Below, piece after piece: positions 47,617 through 55,966 of a stretch of 64,000 nt of DNA (the stretch's first letter is position 1; each line of letters opens with the position of its first letter). The DNA is from Geitlerinema sp. S16 (GTDB taxonomy: Bacteria; Cyanobacteriota; Cyanobacteriia; Cyanobacteriales; Geitlerinemataceae), in contig JAABST010000003.1 in the NCBI GenBank assembly GCA_011390275.1, positions 87,458 to 151,457 of the forward strand, read 5' to 3'. A program made the translations under genes and the position numbers. Under the pieces are notes generated by a model that made no database searches, was not told the origin of the DNA, and saw nothing but the letters and a program-made list of their open reading frames with translations.

Positions 47617-49296
47617 ATGTTCGACCCAAGCACAGCCAAGCAAACCTACGATGTAATCATTATTGGAGGTGGAATTAACGGCGCGAGTGTCGCCCGAGAT
47701 GCAGCACTGCGCGGCCTTTCGGCGATCGTGATTGAGAAAAATGACTTTGCGAGTGGATCGTCAAGCTGGTCAACGCGGCTGGTTCACGGTGGGCTGCGCT
47801 ATCTCGAATATTTTGAATTTCCGCTGGTGCGCGAAGCGCTACACGATCGCGAAATCCTCTTGCGCAATGCGCCCCATCTGGTCAATCCGCTACTGCTGAC
47901 GATTCCGATTTACGGCGATCGCTCGCGTCCCTACTGGAAAATCTGGGCGGGGATGTGCCTTTACGACGTGTTCAGCTTCGATAAAACGGTTCCCGAACAC
48001 CGGATGTTGCCGCGCCGCAAATTTAAGCAACTGTTCCGCGCGATCGAGGGCGATGGTCTCAATGGCGGCGCTCAGTATTACGACGCTCAGGCAAGCTTGG
48101 CGGAGCGGCTGTGTTGGGAAAATCTCAGATCGGCGATCGATGCCGGAGCTGTGGCACTGAACTATACGCAAGTGACTGAGCTACACCGCGAGGGCGATCG
48201 CATCATCGGCGTGTCCTGCCGCGATGAGCTAGATGGCCATGAGTTTGAAATTCACAGCCACGAGAAAACGATCGTCATTAACACCGCTGGCCCCTGGGTC
48301 GATCGCGTCTGCGCCACCGCCGAAATCGACGGCAAATCCGCCCCGATCGGCACACGCAAAATGGGCGGAACTAAAGGCAGCCACATCGTCGTATCGCCGT
48401 TCCCCGGTGCGTCAGCAAGCGCCCTCTACGTCGAAGCGAAATCCGATGGTCGCCCGTTCTTCATCGTGCCGTGGCTGGGCCAATACCTGATCGGAACCAC
48501 CGATTTGCCGTTTGAGGGCAGCCTCGATCGGATCAAAGCCGATAACAACGAGATCGATTATCTGCTCAACGAGACTAACTCGATCGTTCCCGGAGCCGGT
48601 CTCAATCGCGATAGCGTCCTGTTCACCTACTCCGGTGTGCGTCCATTGCCCTACGCCGAGGGCAAAAATACCGGCAGCATCACCCGAAGACATATTCTCT
48701 TCGACCACACCTCCGAAGGCGTCGCCAATGCGATCTCACTCATCGGCGGCAAACTCACCACGCACCGCGCAGTCGGCGAGGAAATGGTCGATCAAATCTT
48801 CAAAAAACGCGGCGATCGCGTCCCGGCTTGCCCGACGATTACGACCCCGCTACCTGGCGCGATTTTGCCCGACGATCCGCGCATCCCCGTAGCCGTGACG
48901 CAATATCGCGATCGGCTTTCCGCCGAAACGGTGAACTACCTGTTCTCGATCTACGGCGCGTTAGCCCTCGAAGTCCTCGCCCTGGTTGATCGCGATCCGT
49001 CGCTGGCCGCGCCCCTCGGTGGCGATCGCCCCGACATCCAAGCGCAAATCGTCTACGCAGTGGAATCCGAAGCCGCGAAAACCATCATCGATATCCTGCG
49101 TCGCCGCATACCGCTAGCAATGCTGGGCGGCTATGGTCTCGACCTGTTGCCGGTGGTGGCGAACGTGCTCAAAACGGCTTGTGGTTGGAGTGCGGAACGC
49201 TGCGATCGCGCGATCGCTGAGTACGAAACCTTCATGCGCGACAACTGCATCCCCGACTACGCCCTAACGCGCGAGCTGGCTACATCAGCGCGGTAG
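47617..49296 (+). CDS. glpD: FAD-dependent glycerol-3-phosphate dehydrogenase
   Basis: GlpD oxidises glycerol 3-phosphate to dihydroxyacetone phosphate and passes electrons to the quinone pool at the membrane. The FAD motif is DVIIIGGGINGASVARDAAL, followed by SSWSTRLVHGGLRYLEYF, TGT-like DLPFEG and TYSGVRPLPYAEG. At 559 residues it is full length. The ATG at 47617 has TTTTGGAGCTGT upstream. In cyanobacteria glycerol 3-phosphate is also the acceptor for glucosylglycerol synthesis, which links this gene to stpA at the other end of the window. Confidence 0.95.
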   Translation: MFDPSTAKQTYDVIIIGGGINGASVARDAALRGLSAIVIEKNDFASGSSSWSTRLVHGGLRYLEYFEFPLVREALHDREILLRNAPHLVNPLLLTIPIYGDRSRPYWKIWAGMCLYDVFSFDKTVPEHRMLPRRKFKQLFRAIEGDGLNGGAQYYDAQASLAERLCWENLRSAIDAGAVALNYTQVTELHREGDRIIGVSCRDELDGHEFEIHSHEKTIVINTAGPWVDRVCATAEIDGKSAPIGTRKMGGTKGSHIVVSPFPGASASALYVEAKSDGRPFFIVPWLGQYLIGTTDLPFEGSLDRIKADNNEIDYLLNETNSIVPGAGLNRDSVLFTYSGVRPLPYAEGKNTGSITRRHILFDHTSEGVANAISLIGGKLTTHRAVGEEMVDQIFKKRGDRVPACPTITTPLPGAILPDDPRIPVAVTQYRDRLSAETVNYLFSIYGALALEVLALVDRDPSLAAPLGGDRPDIQAQIVYAVESEAAKTIIDILRRRIPLAMLGGYGLDLLPVVANVLKTACGWSAERCDRAIAEYETFMRDNCIPDYALTRELATSAR

Positions 49297-49353
49297 AGAT
49301 CCCGTCTCGCAGGACTTCTAATCGATCTTGCGTGAATTCGTGAATGGATCGCG

Positions 49354-49386
49354 AGACCTTTGAGGTTTCTAAAACCTCAAAGGTCT
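49354..49386. repeat. Palindromic repeat (AGACCTTTGAGGTTT family)
   Basis: AGACCTTTGAGGTTT (49354-49368) and AAACCTCAAAGGTCT (49372-49386) form a perfect 15-bp inverted repeat with a 3-base loop. It is closely related to the palindrome at 62002-62032. It lies 57 bp after glpD. Confidence 0.75.
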
Positions 49387-49418
49387 GAAGTCGCTGTTTG
49401 GTATCTTGGCCGACTTGT

Positions 49419-49464
49419 CGTTGTTGAATGTTCACTCACAAGGAACATTCAACAACGTTTTTTT
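49419..49464 (+). terminator. Rho-independent terminator of glpD
   Basis: CGTTGTTGAATGTTC (49419-49433) and GAACATTCAACAACG (49443-49457) form a perfect 15-bp stem with a 9-base loop, followed at once by seven T residues. It lies between glpD and the convergent caspase-like gene. Confidence 0.9.
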
Positions 49465-49483
49465 GGGATGCTATGCGTAACGA

Positions 49484-50068
49484 TCAGGCGAGAACCGTGC
49501 TGTCGATATTACGCTTGGCATGAATCGCAAAGTGAGACAGCTCGGGATATTTGGCGCTACTTTGACTAAGTGCTTGCCCTAACGTTTTACGACTAGCCAA
49601 ACCTTCATAAAATTCTTCTAAAAAGGAATTGACATGACGCCAGGAAATCGTGCGATCGGGAGAGACCACACCCAAGGCTCCAGCCTGGAGAAACTTATCC
49701 GCGAGTACGGTGGTGGTCGATGATGCCGTCACGACCAGTTTGCCCGACCATTCCGGCATCGTCGCGATTTCGGTTGGGCTTAGAATCAAATTGGGGCGTC
49801 GATCGCGAATTTGTGGCGCATCCGTCCACTGCAAAACCAGGCCATTTTCGTCGCCATGAGACGAGAGATGGACGAGATTCGCCCCTGGCTGTGTCAGGCT
49901 GCTGGCCAACACTGATCGGGTCAATTTCGTCTTCTGCGGCCAAATCCCATCGTTGCTAAACACCTTGTAGTCAATCCCTTTGGTTTTGAGATGGTCAGAA
50001 ACAACGCGCGTATCGGTCGATTTCTCGATTTCGGGATTGCGGCAGACTTCGATAAAGAGGACTTTCAT
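49484..50068 (-). CDS. CHAT/caspase-like protein lacking the expected cysteine
   Basis: The fold looks like a CHAT or metacaspase-type peptidase: NLVHLSSHGDENGLVL supplies the catalytic His71, LSPTEIATMPEW precedes the next strand, and LADKFLQAGALGVVSPDRTI with FLEEFYEGL and LGQALSQS matches the C-terminal half. Where active members have SAC with the nucleophile, this protein has VTASST, putting Ser116 in place of Cys; its only Cys is at residue 9. So it may be inactive or a regulator. The ATG at 50068 is chosen over a GTG at 50221, giving 194 residues. Confidence 0.6.
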   Translation of the reverse strand: MKVLFIEVCRNPEIEKSTDTRVVSDHLKTKGIDYKVFSNDGIWPQKTKLTRSVLASSLTQPGANLVHLSSHGDENGLVLQWTDAPQIRDRRPNLILSPTEIATMPEWSGKLVVTASSTTTVLADKFLQAGALGVVSPDRTISWRHVNSFLEEFYEGLASRKTLGQALSQSSAKYPELSHFAIHAKRNIDSTVLA

Positions 50069-50368
50069 GGGTGAGGCGTACGGTCTAGAGGGTTGCGTTG
50101 GTGAAGCGGGTCTAGTTTGCAGATATCGCTCGTAAAGGAGTTTATATGCAGGCAGTGCAGGTCGAGCGCGATCGTCTGAGAGATCGGTCGAGCCACGATC
50201 GATCTTAGCGACCGCTTTCACGATCGCAGCAATTTTGTGAGGTTACTTCGCGATCGGCGACCCCTGCACGACCAATCGCCGCCGTTTTTCGATCAATCGA
50301 AGCCCGAATGACTCACAGGATGCCGGAGATGATCACCCTACCGACGCGACTCATCTAAAAGTAGTTTT

Positions 50369-50390
50369 GTAGGGTGGGCATTGCCCTACA
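50369..50390. repeat. REP-like palindrome
   Basis: TGTAGGG and CCCTACA flank a GGGCATTGC core, a shortened form of the units at 6445 and 47433. It lies just past the 3' end of the Nudix-type gene. Confidence 0.6.
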
Positions 50391-50396
50391 ATTCAT

Positions 50397-51170
50397 TTAA
50401 ATAAACACCATTGGCTTATCTTTGAATGGTGCAAATGCTTCCCGATCGAACTGATATAAACTCGCCGGACGCCCCGCCCCTCGCGAAACCTTTTCACCCG
50501 TATCACCCAAAATCCCCAACTTTAAAACCCGCGTCCTAAAGTTAGAATAATCCGAAAAGTTTTCACCCAAAACCGCCGTATAAAGCTGAAATAATTCATT
50601 CAGCGTAAACCGATCGGGTAATACCTCAAACGCCACCGGGCTGTATTCCAATTTATTCCGTAAACGCCGATAACCGTACTCCACAATCCGATCGTGATCG
50701 AAGGCCAAATCCGGCACTGTGTTCAGCGGATACCAGGCGATCCCGTTCACACCCTCGGCGATCAGTTGCGCTTCGTCGTAACGCACGAGGGCGAAATAAC
50801 TGACGGAGAGGTAGCGCTCATTGTAGGAATCGGGAGCTTCGCGCGGATCGCGATCGGGCCCGCCAAAGGTGTAGAGCTGTTCGAGGTAGAGATTGTTGAC
50901 GCGGATTTTTTCCGCCAGCACGCGATAGGCCGCATCTTCGAGGGATTCGCCTTGACGTACCAACGTTCCCGGCAAACTCCACTGCCCGATCGACGGATCA
51001 TCGTCGCGCATCACCAGCAACACGAGCACGCGCCCCTGGGCAATATCCACGGAAAAAATGACGTTATCAACCCCGACTTTAAAATCCGCCAAGGCCGCAT
51101 CCGAGGCAATCTTGACCGTCACGGCTTTGCGATCGCCTCGTTTCTCTGACATCAATCGTTCACTCCCCAT
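50397..51170 (-). CDS. NrtR-like Nudix-domain transcriptional regulator
   Basis: The protein has an N-terminal Nudix-type domain (about residues 20-165) and a C-terminal winged-helix region (about 170-257, FTLNELFQLYTAVLGENFSDY and then a basic RGAGRPASLYQFD), the layout of NrtR regulators of NAD metabolism. The Nudix box GTLVRQGESLEDAAYRVLAE is degenerate: it lacks the first Glu of REuxEE and has Lys for the last Glu, so hydrolysis is unlikely and ligand sensing is favoured. It follows nadD by 36 bp. The ATG at 51170 has GGAG upstream. An active ADP-ribose hydrolase is the less likely alternative. Confidence 0.78.
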   Translation of the reverse strand: MGSERLMSEKRGDRKAVTVKIASDAALADFKVGVDNVIFSVDIAQGRVLVLLVMRDDDPSIGQWSLPGTLVRQGESLEDAAYRVLAEKIRVNNLYLEQLYTFGGPDRDPREAPDSYNERYLSVSYFALVRYDEAQLIAEGVNGIAWYPLNTVPDLAFDHDRIVEYGYRRLRNKLEYSPVAFEVLPDRFTLNELFQLYTAVLGENFSDYSNFRTRVLKLGILGDTGEKVSRGAGRPASLYQFDREAFAPFKDKPMVFI

Positions 51171-51206
51171 GTACTCCAAATAGATATCTTCAAATAGAGA
51201 TCGCGA

Positions 51207-51818
51207 TCAGTGCGATATCGCCGACCCGACCGATGATGAGGCCGACGAATGATAGAGATTTCGCCGCGCAATATAGGCCGCGATCGGCGCTGGGATCGCT
51301 TCAGAATTCAGCGTTTGACGGTAAACGCTCGACGAAATCGCGGGGCCTTCCACATCGGCGATCGTTACCGTACCCCACGATCGCAAGGTCGCGAGGGCAT
51401 CGAGATCGATCGGATAGCCCGGACGCGGAATCGCAATCACATTGCATTCACGCAGCAAATCCGCCGATCGATGCCAACTGGGCAGTTGCGCGATCAGATC
51501 CGAGCCGATCGCGAAGGTGAACTCTGCCTCCGGCCACAGCGCTTTCGCCCGCTGCACGCTGATGATCGATCGCATGTGGCTCAAGTCGGCGCGACACTCC
51601 ACATTGTGACACGGCGATCCATCCTGACCGCTGCGCAGGGTCTCGACCATTAAGGCCAACATTTCCGTACGTTGTTCGAGGGGCGTGCGATCGAGTTTAA
51701 ACGGATTGTCTGACGCCCAGATGGCGACGCGATCGAAGTGATCGGCGAGCCAACGAATCACGGCGCGATGTCCGACGCTGGGCGGGTCTGCACTCGTACC
51801 AAAAAGAGCAATGTTCAT
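51207..51818 (-). CDS. nadD: Nicotinate-nucleotide adenylyltransferase
   Basis: NadD joins nicotinate mononucleotide to AMP, giving deamido-NAD. The nucleotidyltransferase motif GTSADPPSVGHRAV corresponds to GxFxPxHxGH, and the late ISSSVYR corresponds to ISSTxIR. FAIGSDLIAQLPSWH is also typical. At 203 residues it is normal in length. It lies between pncB and the NrtR-like gene on the same strand, making up the second step of nicotinate salvage. Confidence 0.88.
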   Translation of the reverse strand: MNIALFGTSADPPSVGHRAVIRWLADHFDRVAIWASDNPFKLDRTPLEQRTEMLALMVETLRSGQDGSPCHNVECRADLSHMRSIISVQRAKALWPEAEFTFAIGSDLIAQLPSWHRSADLLRECNVIAIPRPGYPIDLDALATLRSWGTVTIADVEGPAISSSVYRQTLNSEAIPAPIAAYIARRNLYHSSASSSVGSAISH

Positions 51819-51845
51819 GGGTTGAGGATCGCGGGTTATGGGTTG

Positions 51846-51936
51846 AAAAACGATTCACAAAAAACGATTTACACACGATTTACACAAAACAATTCACACA
51901 CATGATTCACAAAAAACAATTCACAAAAATGGATGG
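51846..51936. repeat. Six short direct repeats upstream of nadD
   Basis: Units of 11-15 bp built on (A)RATTYACA recur six times in a row (for example AAAACGATTCACA, CACGATTTACA, AAAACAATTCACA). They lie 28-118 bp upstream of the nadD start in the 202-bp gap after pncB. They could be operator copies or simple slippage; no pairing is seen. Confidence 0.6.
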
Positions 51937-52020
51937 AATTATGGATTTGATGGTAAATCATTCTGGTTTTTTGTGCGTTGTTTGAGGGTTTTGGAGCAGG
52001 GGAAGAATTTTAGTGAAAAA

Positions 52021-53376
52021 CTAATGAGCGGCTTCGGTTAGTTGTGTGGGTTCAAGGGAATGTTGGAGCGCTGTCAGGGCATCAGAAATGATGGGCAACG
52101 GTGGCGCATCGCAATTGAGCGATCGAGCCGTTGCCGGAAGCGCTGCCACCGAAGCCGCCGTGCGTTGGGCGATCGTCTCCAGGGATTCCGCCGCTACGAT
52201 CCGTTTCCCGTTGAGCATTACACAGTCCAACAGCGATCGTTCACCGCTTGCCGCCACCTCATCCGCGAAACCGAGTCGATCGCCCGTCGCAGAACGAAAC
52301 ACCTGTTTCCGTCCGGGATAAGTAGCTTTTCCTGGCGATCGTTTCGCCACGGGAACACCATCGAGATCCACCAGTTTGTACACCCCACCAAAGGCCGATC
52401 CCGCCACCAGGCGCGTCCCGATCCCGTAGCCGTCGATCGTCGATCCCGCCGCGATCACGCGTGCAATTTCCCATTCATCAAAGTCGCCACTGGCGAAAAC
52501 CGGCACATCGGGCAAAATCTCCCGCACCTGCCGTGACAGCGCCACAATATCCCCCGAATCAATCCGAATGCCCTGGGTTTCAAACTGACCCGCCTCCCGT
52601 TGCTTCGCGAATTCCCGCACCGCCGCGATCGTGTCAAAGGTATCGACAAGCAGCGGTGCGCCGGGAAAATATTGGTGAAAAGCACTAAAAGCAGCGGTTT
52701 CATTTTGTCCGATCGCGCTAAAAGCCAGGACGAGAGCATGGGCCATCGTGCCAGACGGTTGGCGATCGAGTTCCAAGGCGGCGAAGACATTAGAGGTCGC
52801 ATCAAATCCGGCGGCGAGGGCGGCACGGGCTGCCCAAAGTGCGGCTTGGGGTGAGGAGGCGCGACGGGTTCCGAATTCGAGCAGGGTCGCCCGATCGCCT
52901 GCCACGTCGCGCATCCGGGCGGCACGGGTGGCGATTAAGGTTTGGTAGTTGATCGTGTTGAGTAAATAGGTTTCGACGATCTGCGCTTGCCAAAGTGGGG
53001 CTTCGATGCGCACGATCGGCTCGTTCGGCAAAAAGGCTGTACCTTCCGGCATGGCGTACACCGAGCCGCTAAAGCGAAAGTCGGCGAGCAGCGTCCAAAA
53101 GGCGTCAGGAGCGCGATCGAACAGTCCGGTTCGGCGCAGGGCTGCGATCTGCTCCTCGGAAAATTGCACCGCTTCGAGATACTGCAAGGCGTGTTCGAGT
53201 CCCATGGCGATCGCGTAGCCAAAGTGATGGGGGAATGATCGGGCGAATAACTCAAAGCTGGCTGGACGATCGGCGATGCCTTCACCGCAGTAGCAGGCCG
53301 ACATCGTTAATTGATAGAGATCTGTGAGCAGGCTGTAATTTTCGGGCTGGGGTTCGAGGCGTGGAGATAGGGGCAT
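52021..53376 (-). CDS. pncB: Nicotinate phosphoribosyltransferase
   Basis: PncB makes nicotinate mononucleotide from nicotinate and phosphoribosyl pyrophosphate, starting the salvage route to NAD. Motifs seen are LLTDLYQLTMSACYC near the N-terminus, LEFGTRRASSPQAALWAARA, and DTFDTIAAVREFA with IRIDSGDIVALSRQVR. The 451-residue length is normal. The ATG at 53376 fits. Products of this gene and nadD act one after the other. Confidence 0.93.
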   Translation of the reverse strand: MPLSPRLEPQPENYSLLTDLYQLTMSACYCGEGIADRPASFELFARSFPHHFGYAIAMGLEHALQYLEAVQFSEEQIAALRRTGLFDRAPDAFWTLLADFRFSGSVYAMPEGTAFLPNEPIVRIEAPLWQAQIVETYLLNTINYQTLIATRAARMRDVAGDRATLLEFGTRRASSPQAALWAARAALAAGFDATSNVFAALELDRQPSGTMAHALVLAFSAIGQNETAAFSAFHQYFPGAPLLVDTFDTIAAVREFAKQREAGQFETQGIRIDSGDIVALSRQVREILPDVPVFASGDFDEWEIARVIAAGSTIDGYGIGTRLVAGSAFGGVYKLVDLDGVPVAKRSPGKATYPGRKQVFRSATGDRLGFADEVAASGERSLLDCVMLNGKRIVAAESLETIAQRTAASVAALPATARSLNCDAPPLPIISDALTALQHSLEPTQLTEAAH

Positions 53377-53756
53377 GACCCGATCGCGCTGGCGACGCGA
53401 GTTGAACGATTCACGATTTAATTATAGTAGATCCTACCAAAATCAAGCAAGAGCTAGGACTTATGCAAAAGTTCCTCTTTCGGAGCGTGACAAAAAAGGG
53501 ATAACGTGCGTTCTGGATAAAAACACAGCTCAAATTCAGGTTAGATGCCGTCGTATTCAGTGTTGCTCATGAATGTTCAAGACCCTGAACCCCTACATGA
53601 TTAAACTTTGGGAAGAATCCGGATCGTTGGTTGTGATTGCGATCAGGATTATGCGCGATCGGGATCATCAAATGCTAGCGGGTTGCGTCACCTAGAGAGT
53701 CCACAATTAGATCAATACTGGAGTTGGGAAATTAGCCAATTTGTCAACTTAACGTC
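53377..53756. other. 380-bp gap without a recognisable gene
   Basis: No frame here looks coding. A stretch near 53453 reads GCTAGGACTTATGCAAAAG, which resembles the end of some cyanobacterial insertion elements, but no partner end is found nearby. Promoters for pncB (minus) and the small gene at 53757 (plus) should lie here. Confidence 0.4.
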
Positions 53757-53966
53757 ATGCTTCCGCAACTCCAACTTTTGCCCGGTGCTATTTCCGAGAT
53801 GATGGCAACCAGCAGTGAACTGGGCTACCTAACGATCGCGGATCGTTACGGACTGCTCGCTGCGACCCTCGACGACTCTCTGAGCGAGACTGAGCGACGA
53901 TGCATTAATCGCTTGGTGCGATCGGCGGCACGGGGTCGCCTGCAACTTGTCAATTTATTGTCATAA
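53757..53966 (+). CDS. Small conserved cyanobacterial protein
   Basis: This 69-residue protein contains LTIADRYGLLAATLDDSLSE followed by TERRCINRLVRSAARGRLQL, a pattern I recognise from small hypothetical proteins in many cyanobacteria (ADRYGLMAA.L...L...ER..V.RLL....RG). No function is known. The ATG at 53757 is the first in frame; there is no strong Shine-Dalgarno. Confidence 0.6.
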   Translation: MLPQLQLLPGAISEMMATSSELGYLTIADRYGLLAATLDDSLSETERRCINRLVRSAARGRLQLVNLLS

Positions 53967-54068
53967 TCCACGGCATCCGGTCAACCGCTGACGAAGTAAA
54001 GGATTGAGCTTTCGTCAGTTTTAATATTCGATCTTGTCTAAATCCTATTTAATTCTTTTTGATTCTCT

Positions 54069-54449
54069 TTAAGTTAGCTTCCAGGCTGCGATCGCCAAAC
54101 AAAGCCAACCGACAATAAAAGCTGTACCTCCAAGGGGCGCGATCGCACCGAGCCATCGTGCTGCACCCAAGCTCAAGCCATACAAACTGCCGCAAAACAG
54201 CACCATACCTGCCGTGATTGCGATCGCGCCGATCGGTAAACTCGACGGCGGCTCGGGCAGTACCAACATGAGTAGGGCGATCGCGACCATGACCAAGGCG
54301 TGCGTTAACTGATAGCGGGTCGCGGTCTCGAAAATGTCCAGGGCGCGATCGCTGATATTACCGCGCAGGCCATGCGCTCCAAAGGCTCCCGCAGCAACGG
54401 CGATCGCTCCGAACAGACTCGCTAACATCAAAATAATCTTGGGGGTCAC
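54069..54449 (-). CDS. DUF423 family membrane protein
   Basis: This is a YgdD-like inner membrane protein of unknown function with four hydrophobic helices. LFGAIAVAAGAFGAHGL is the family signature at the N-terminus, followed by LDIFETATRYQLTHALVM and a C-terminal IAPLGGTAFIVGWL. The GTG at 54449 with GGAG upstream puts the signature at the usual place; the frame is open to another GTG at 54473. Confidence 0.85.
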   Translation of the reverse strand: MTPKIILMLASLFGAIAVAAGAFGAHGLRGNISDRALDIFETATRYQLTHALVMVAIALLMLVLPEPPSSLPIGAIAITAGMVLFCGSLYGLSLGAARWLGAIAPLGGTAFIVGWLCLAIAAWKLT

Positions 54450-54553
54450 GATCGCACTCTCCAAAGGTTGCACTATCTATCCATAGAATAGACGCCCGCG
54501 CGAACTAGGGGCTGTCATCAATTAAATTTCTAGCGCTTACTCAGTGAGGGTTG

Positions 54554-54668
54554 TATAGCAAAAGCCGATTAAATTAGGACATTCTCGTCTAAGTTGAAAA
54601 CCGCACTTCGACTCCGCTCAGTGCTCTCAGCTTTTTTATACGTCCTAACCAAATCGTTTTTTGCTATA
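54554..54668 (+). mobile_element. Miniature inverted-repeat element A
   Basis: This complete 115-bp copy has ends TATAGCAAAA and TTTTGCTATA and subterminal TTAGGAC and GTCCTAA. It is nearly identical to the reverse complement of 12097-12213. No protein is encoded. It sits in the gap between the DUF423 and hydrolase genes. Confidence 0.8.
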
Positions 54669-54744
54669 GCCCCTAGTTTTTTTGTTGAGTCGGGCGTTCA
54701 ACAGCTTGCCCGATAAGGGTTCTACGATTAATTGATGACACGCC

Positions 54745-55683
54745 CTAGGGCGTTAATGCTTCACGATCGGCGTGGGCGTGGTTATCCCAGATGACGAGGT
54801 GCGCCAGCCAGTCAAGCACGTGGTGATTGACGATTTCGGGGCAATCGTCATGGGGGCAGTGTCCGGCGTTGGGAATAGCGAAAAAGTCGATCGTGGCCTC
54901 ACCATTCCAGGTGCGATAGAGATCCGCGCCGTCGATCGGCGTCCAGGGATCGTCTTCACCCCATAGCACCAGTAGCGGACAGGTTACACGCGGTAATAGC
55001 TCATCCGGTTTGGGGCCTGCCGGTGCAGTCAAAATCGAGGCGAATACTTTTTGCGCGTTTGGATCGCAGGACGGGCGATAGAGTAGTTCGACTAGCTCGT
55101 CATCGATCGCGGCGTGGTTGCGGTAAACCTGATGTAGCGTCCGGCGAATTTGCGAGGGACGACGCACCACTTCGAAGAGTGCATTACCAATAATCGGCGC
55201 AGAGACCACCTTCGCAAACGATCCCAAAATAAAACCCAATACGGGATTTAGCTCATCTGGGCGATGGTTGAGACCGCCCGCACAGTTGAGCAATACTGCG
55301 CCCCGCGTTTTTTCGGGATGATCCGCCGCCAGCATCAACGCCAGCAACGCCCCGATCGAGTTTCCGACCCACACCGTCGGCGTGTTGATAAATTCGCCCC
55401 AAAAATCCGCAATTAAGTCGCGCCAGAGTTCTAGGGAATAATCCACCAGGGCTTTTTCCGAATCGCCAAACCCGAGCAAATCGATCGCATAGACTCGGTA
55501 TCCAGCCTTTGCCCAATCGGGAATATTGTTGCGCCAATGGCCGATCGACGCGCCAAAACCGTGAATCAAAAACAGCGGTTGACCTTCACCGCAAACGGCG
55601 TACTGGATCTTGCGATCGCGCCACGTCCACGTATGGCGATCGAGAGCGAGGCGATCAAGAACAGCAGTCACAGGCGTTGACAA
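54745..55683 (-). CDS. Alpha/beta-fold hydrolase
   Basis: The catalytic triad can be read as Ser109 (VWVGNSIGA), an Asp in WGEDDPWTP and a His in NAGHCPHDD. FLIHGFGASIGHWRNNI is the oxyanion-hole region. The protein (312 residues) resembles the cyanobacterial/plastid group that includes pheophytinase-like and haloalkane-dehalogenase-like enzymes. The substrate cannot be told. No signal peptide is seen. Confidence 0.82.
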   Translation of the reverse strand: MSTPVTAVLDRLALDRHTWTWRDRKIQYAVCGEGQPLFLIHGFGASIGHWRNNIPDWAKAGYRVYAIDLLGFGDSEKALVDYSLELWRDLIADFWGEFINTPTVWVGNSIGALLALMLAADHPEKTRGAVLLNCAGGLNHRPDELNPVLGFILGSFAKVVSAPIIGNALFEVVRRPSQIRRTLHQVYRNHAAIDDELVELLYRPSCDPNAQKVFASILTAPAGPKPDELLPRVTCPLLVLWGEDDPWTPIDGADLYRTWNGEATIDFFAIPNAGHCPHDDCPEIVNHHVLDWLAHLVIWDNHAHADREALTP

Positions 55684-55823
55684 AGCTCCGTCTAGTTAAT
55701 GTAACCAAGTGTAACAAAAATGAATGGATATTTCGTCATTTACCATCCCTACATTTCGGGTGTTCGTCCTTGGCCATCGTGCAAACGTACCCCGGAAGAG
55801 TTTTATCGTTTAACGGTTTGAAC

Positions 55824-55851
55824 AAAAAAACACACTCAAGTAACTTGAGTG
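55824..55851 (-). terminator. Terminator of the transketolase/phosphoketolase-like gene
   Basis: CACTCAAGT and ACTTGAGTG form an inverted repeat (55833-55851). On the minus strand it is followed by GTTTTTTTG. It lies 115 bp beyond the stop of the 55967-58189 gene. Confidence 0.8.
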
Positions 55852-55966
55852 CGTTGATTAACTAGGAGATAAAGCTGAATTTCGGCAACATTTAACGTAC
55901 TCAAACGAGGCATCGTAGCGGCCTCAATTTGAAATTTTTCGTTGAAATGTACCCACTGAAATGTGT

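Noticed and set aside
53375..53572. A 65-residue frame in the gap after pncB
   Set aside because: Its sequence is basic and low in hydrophobic residues with no family pattern; a noncoding origin is more likely.
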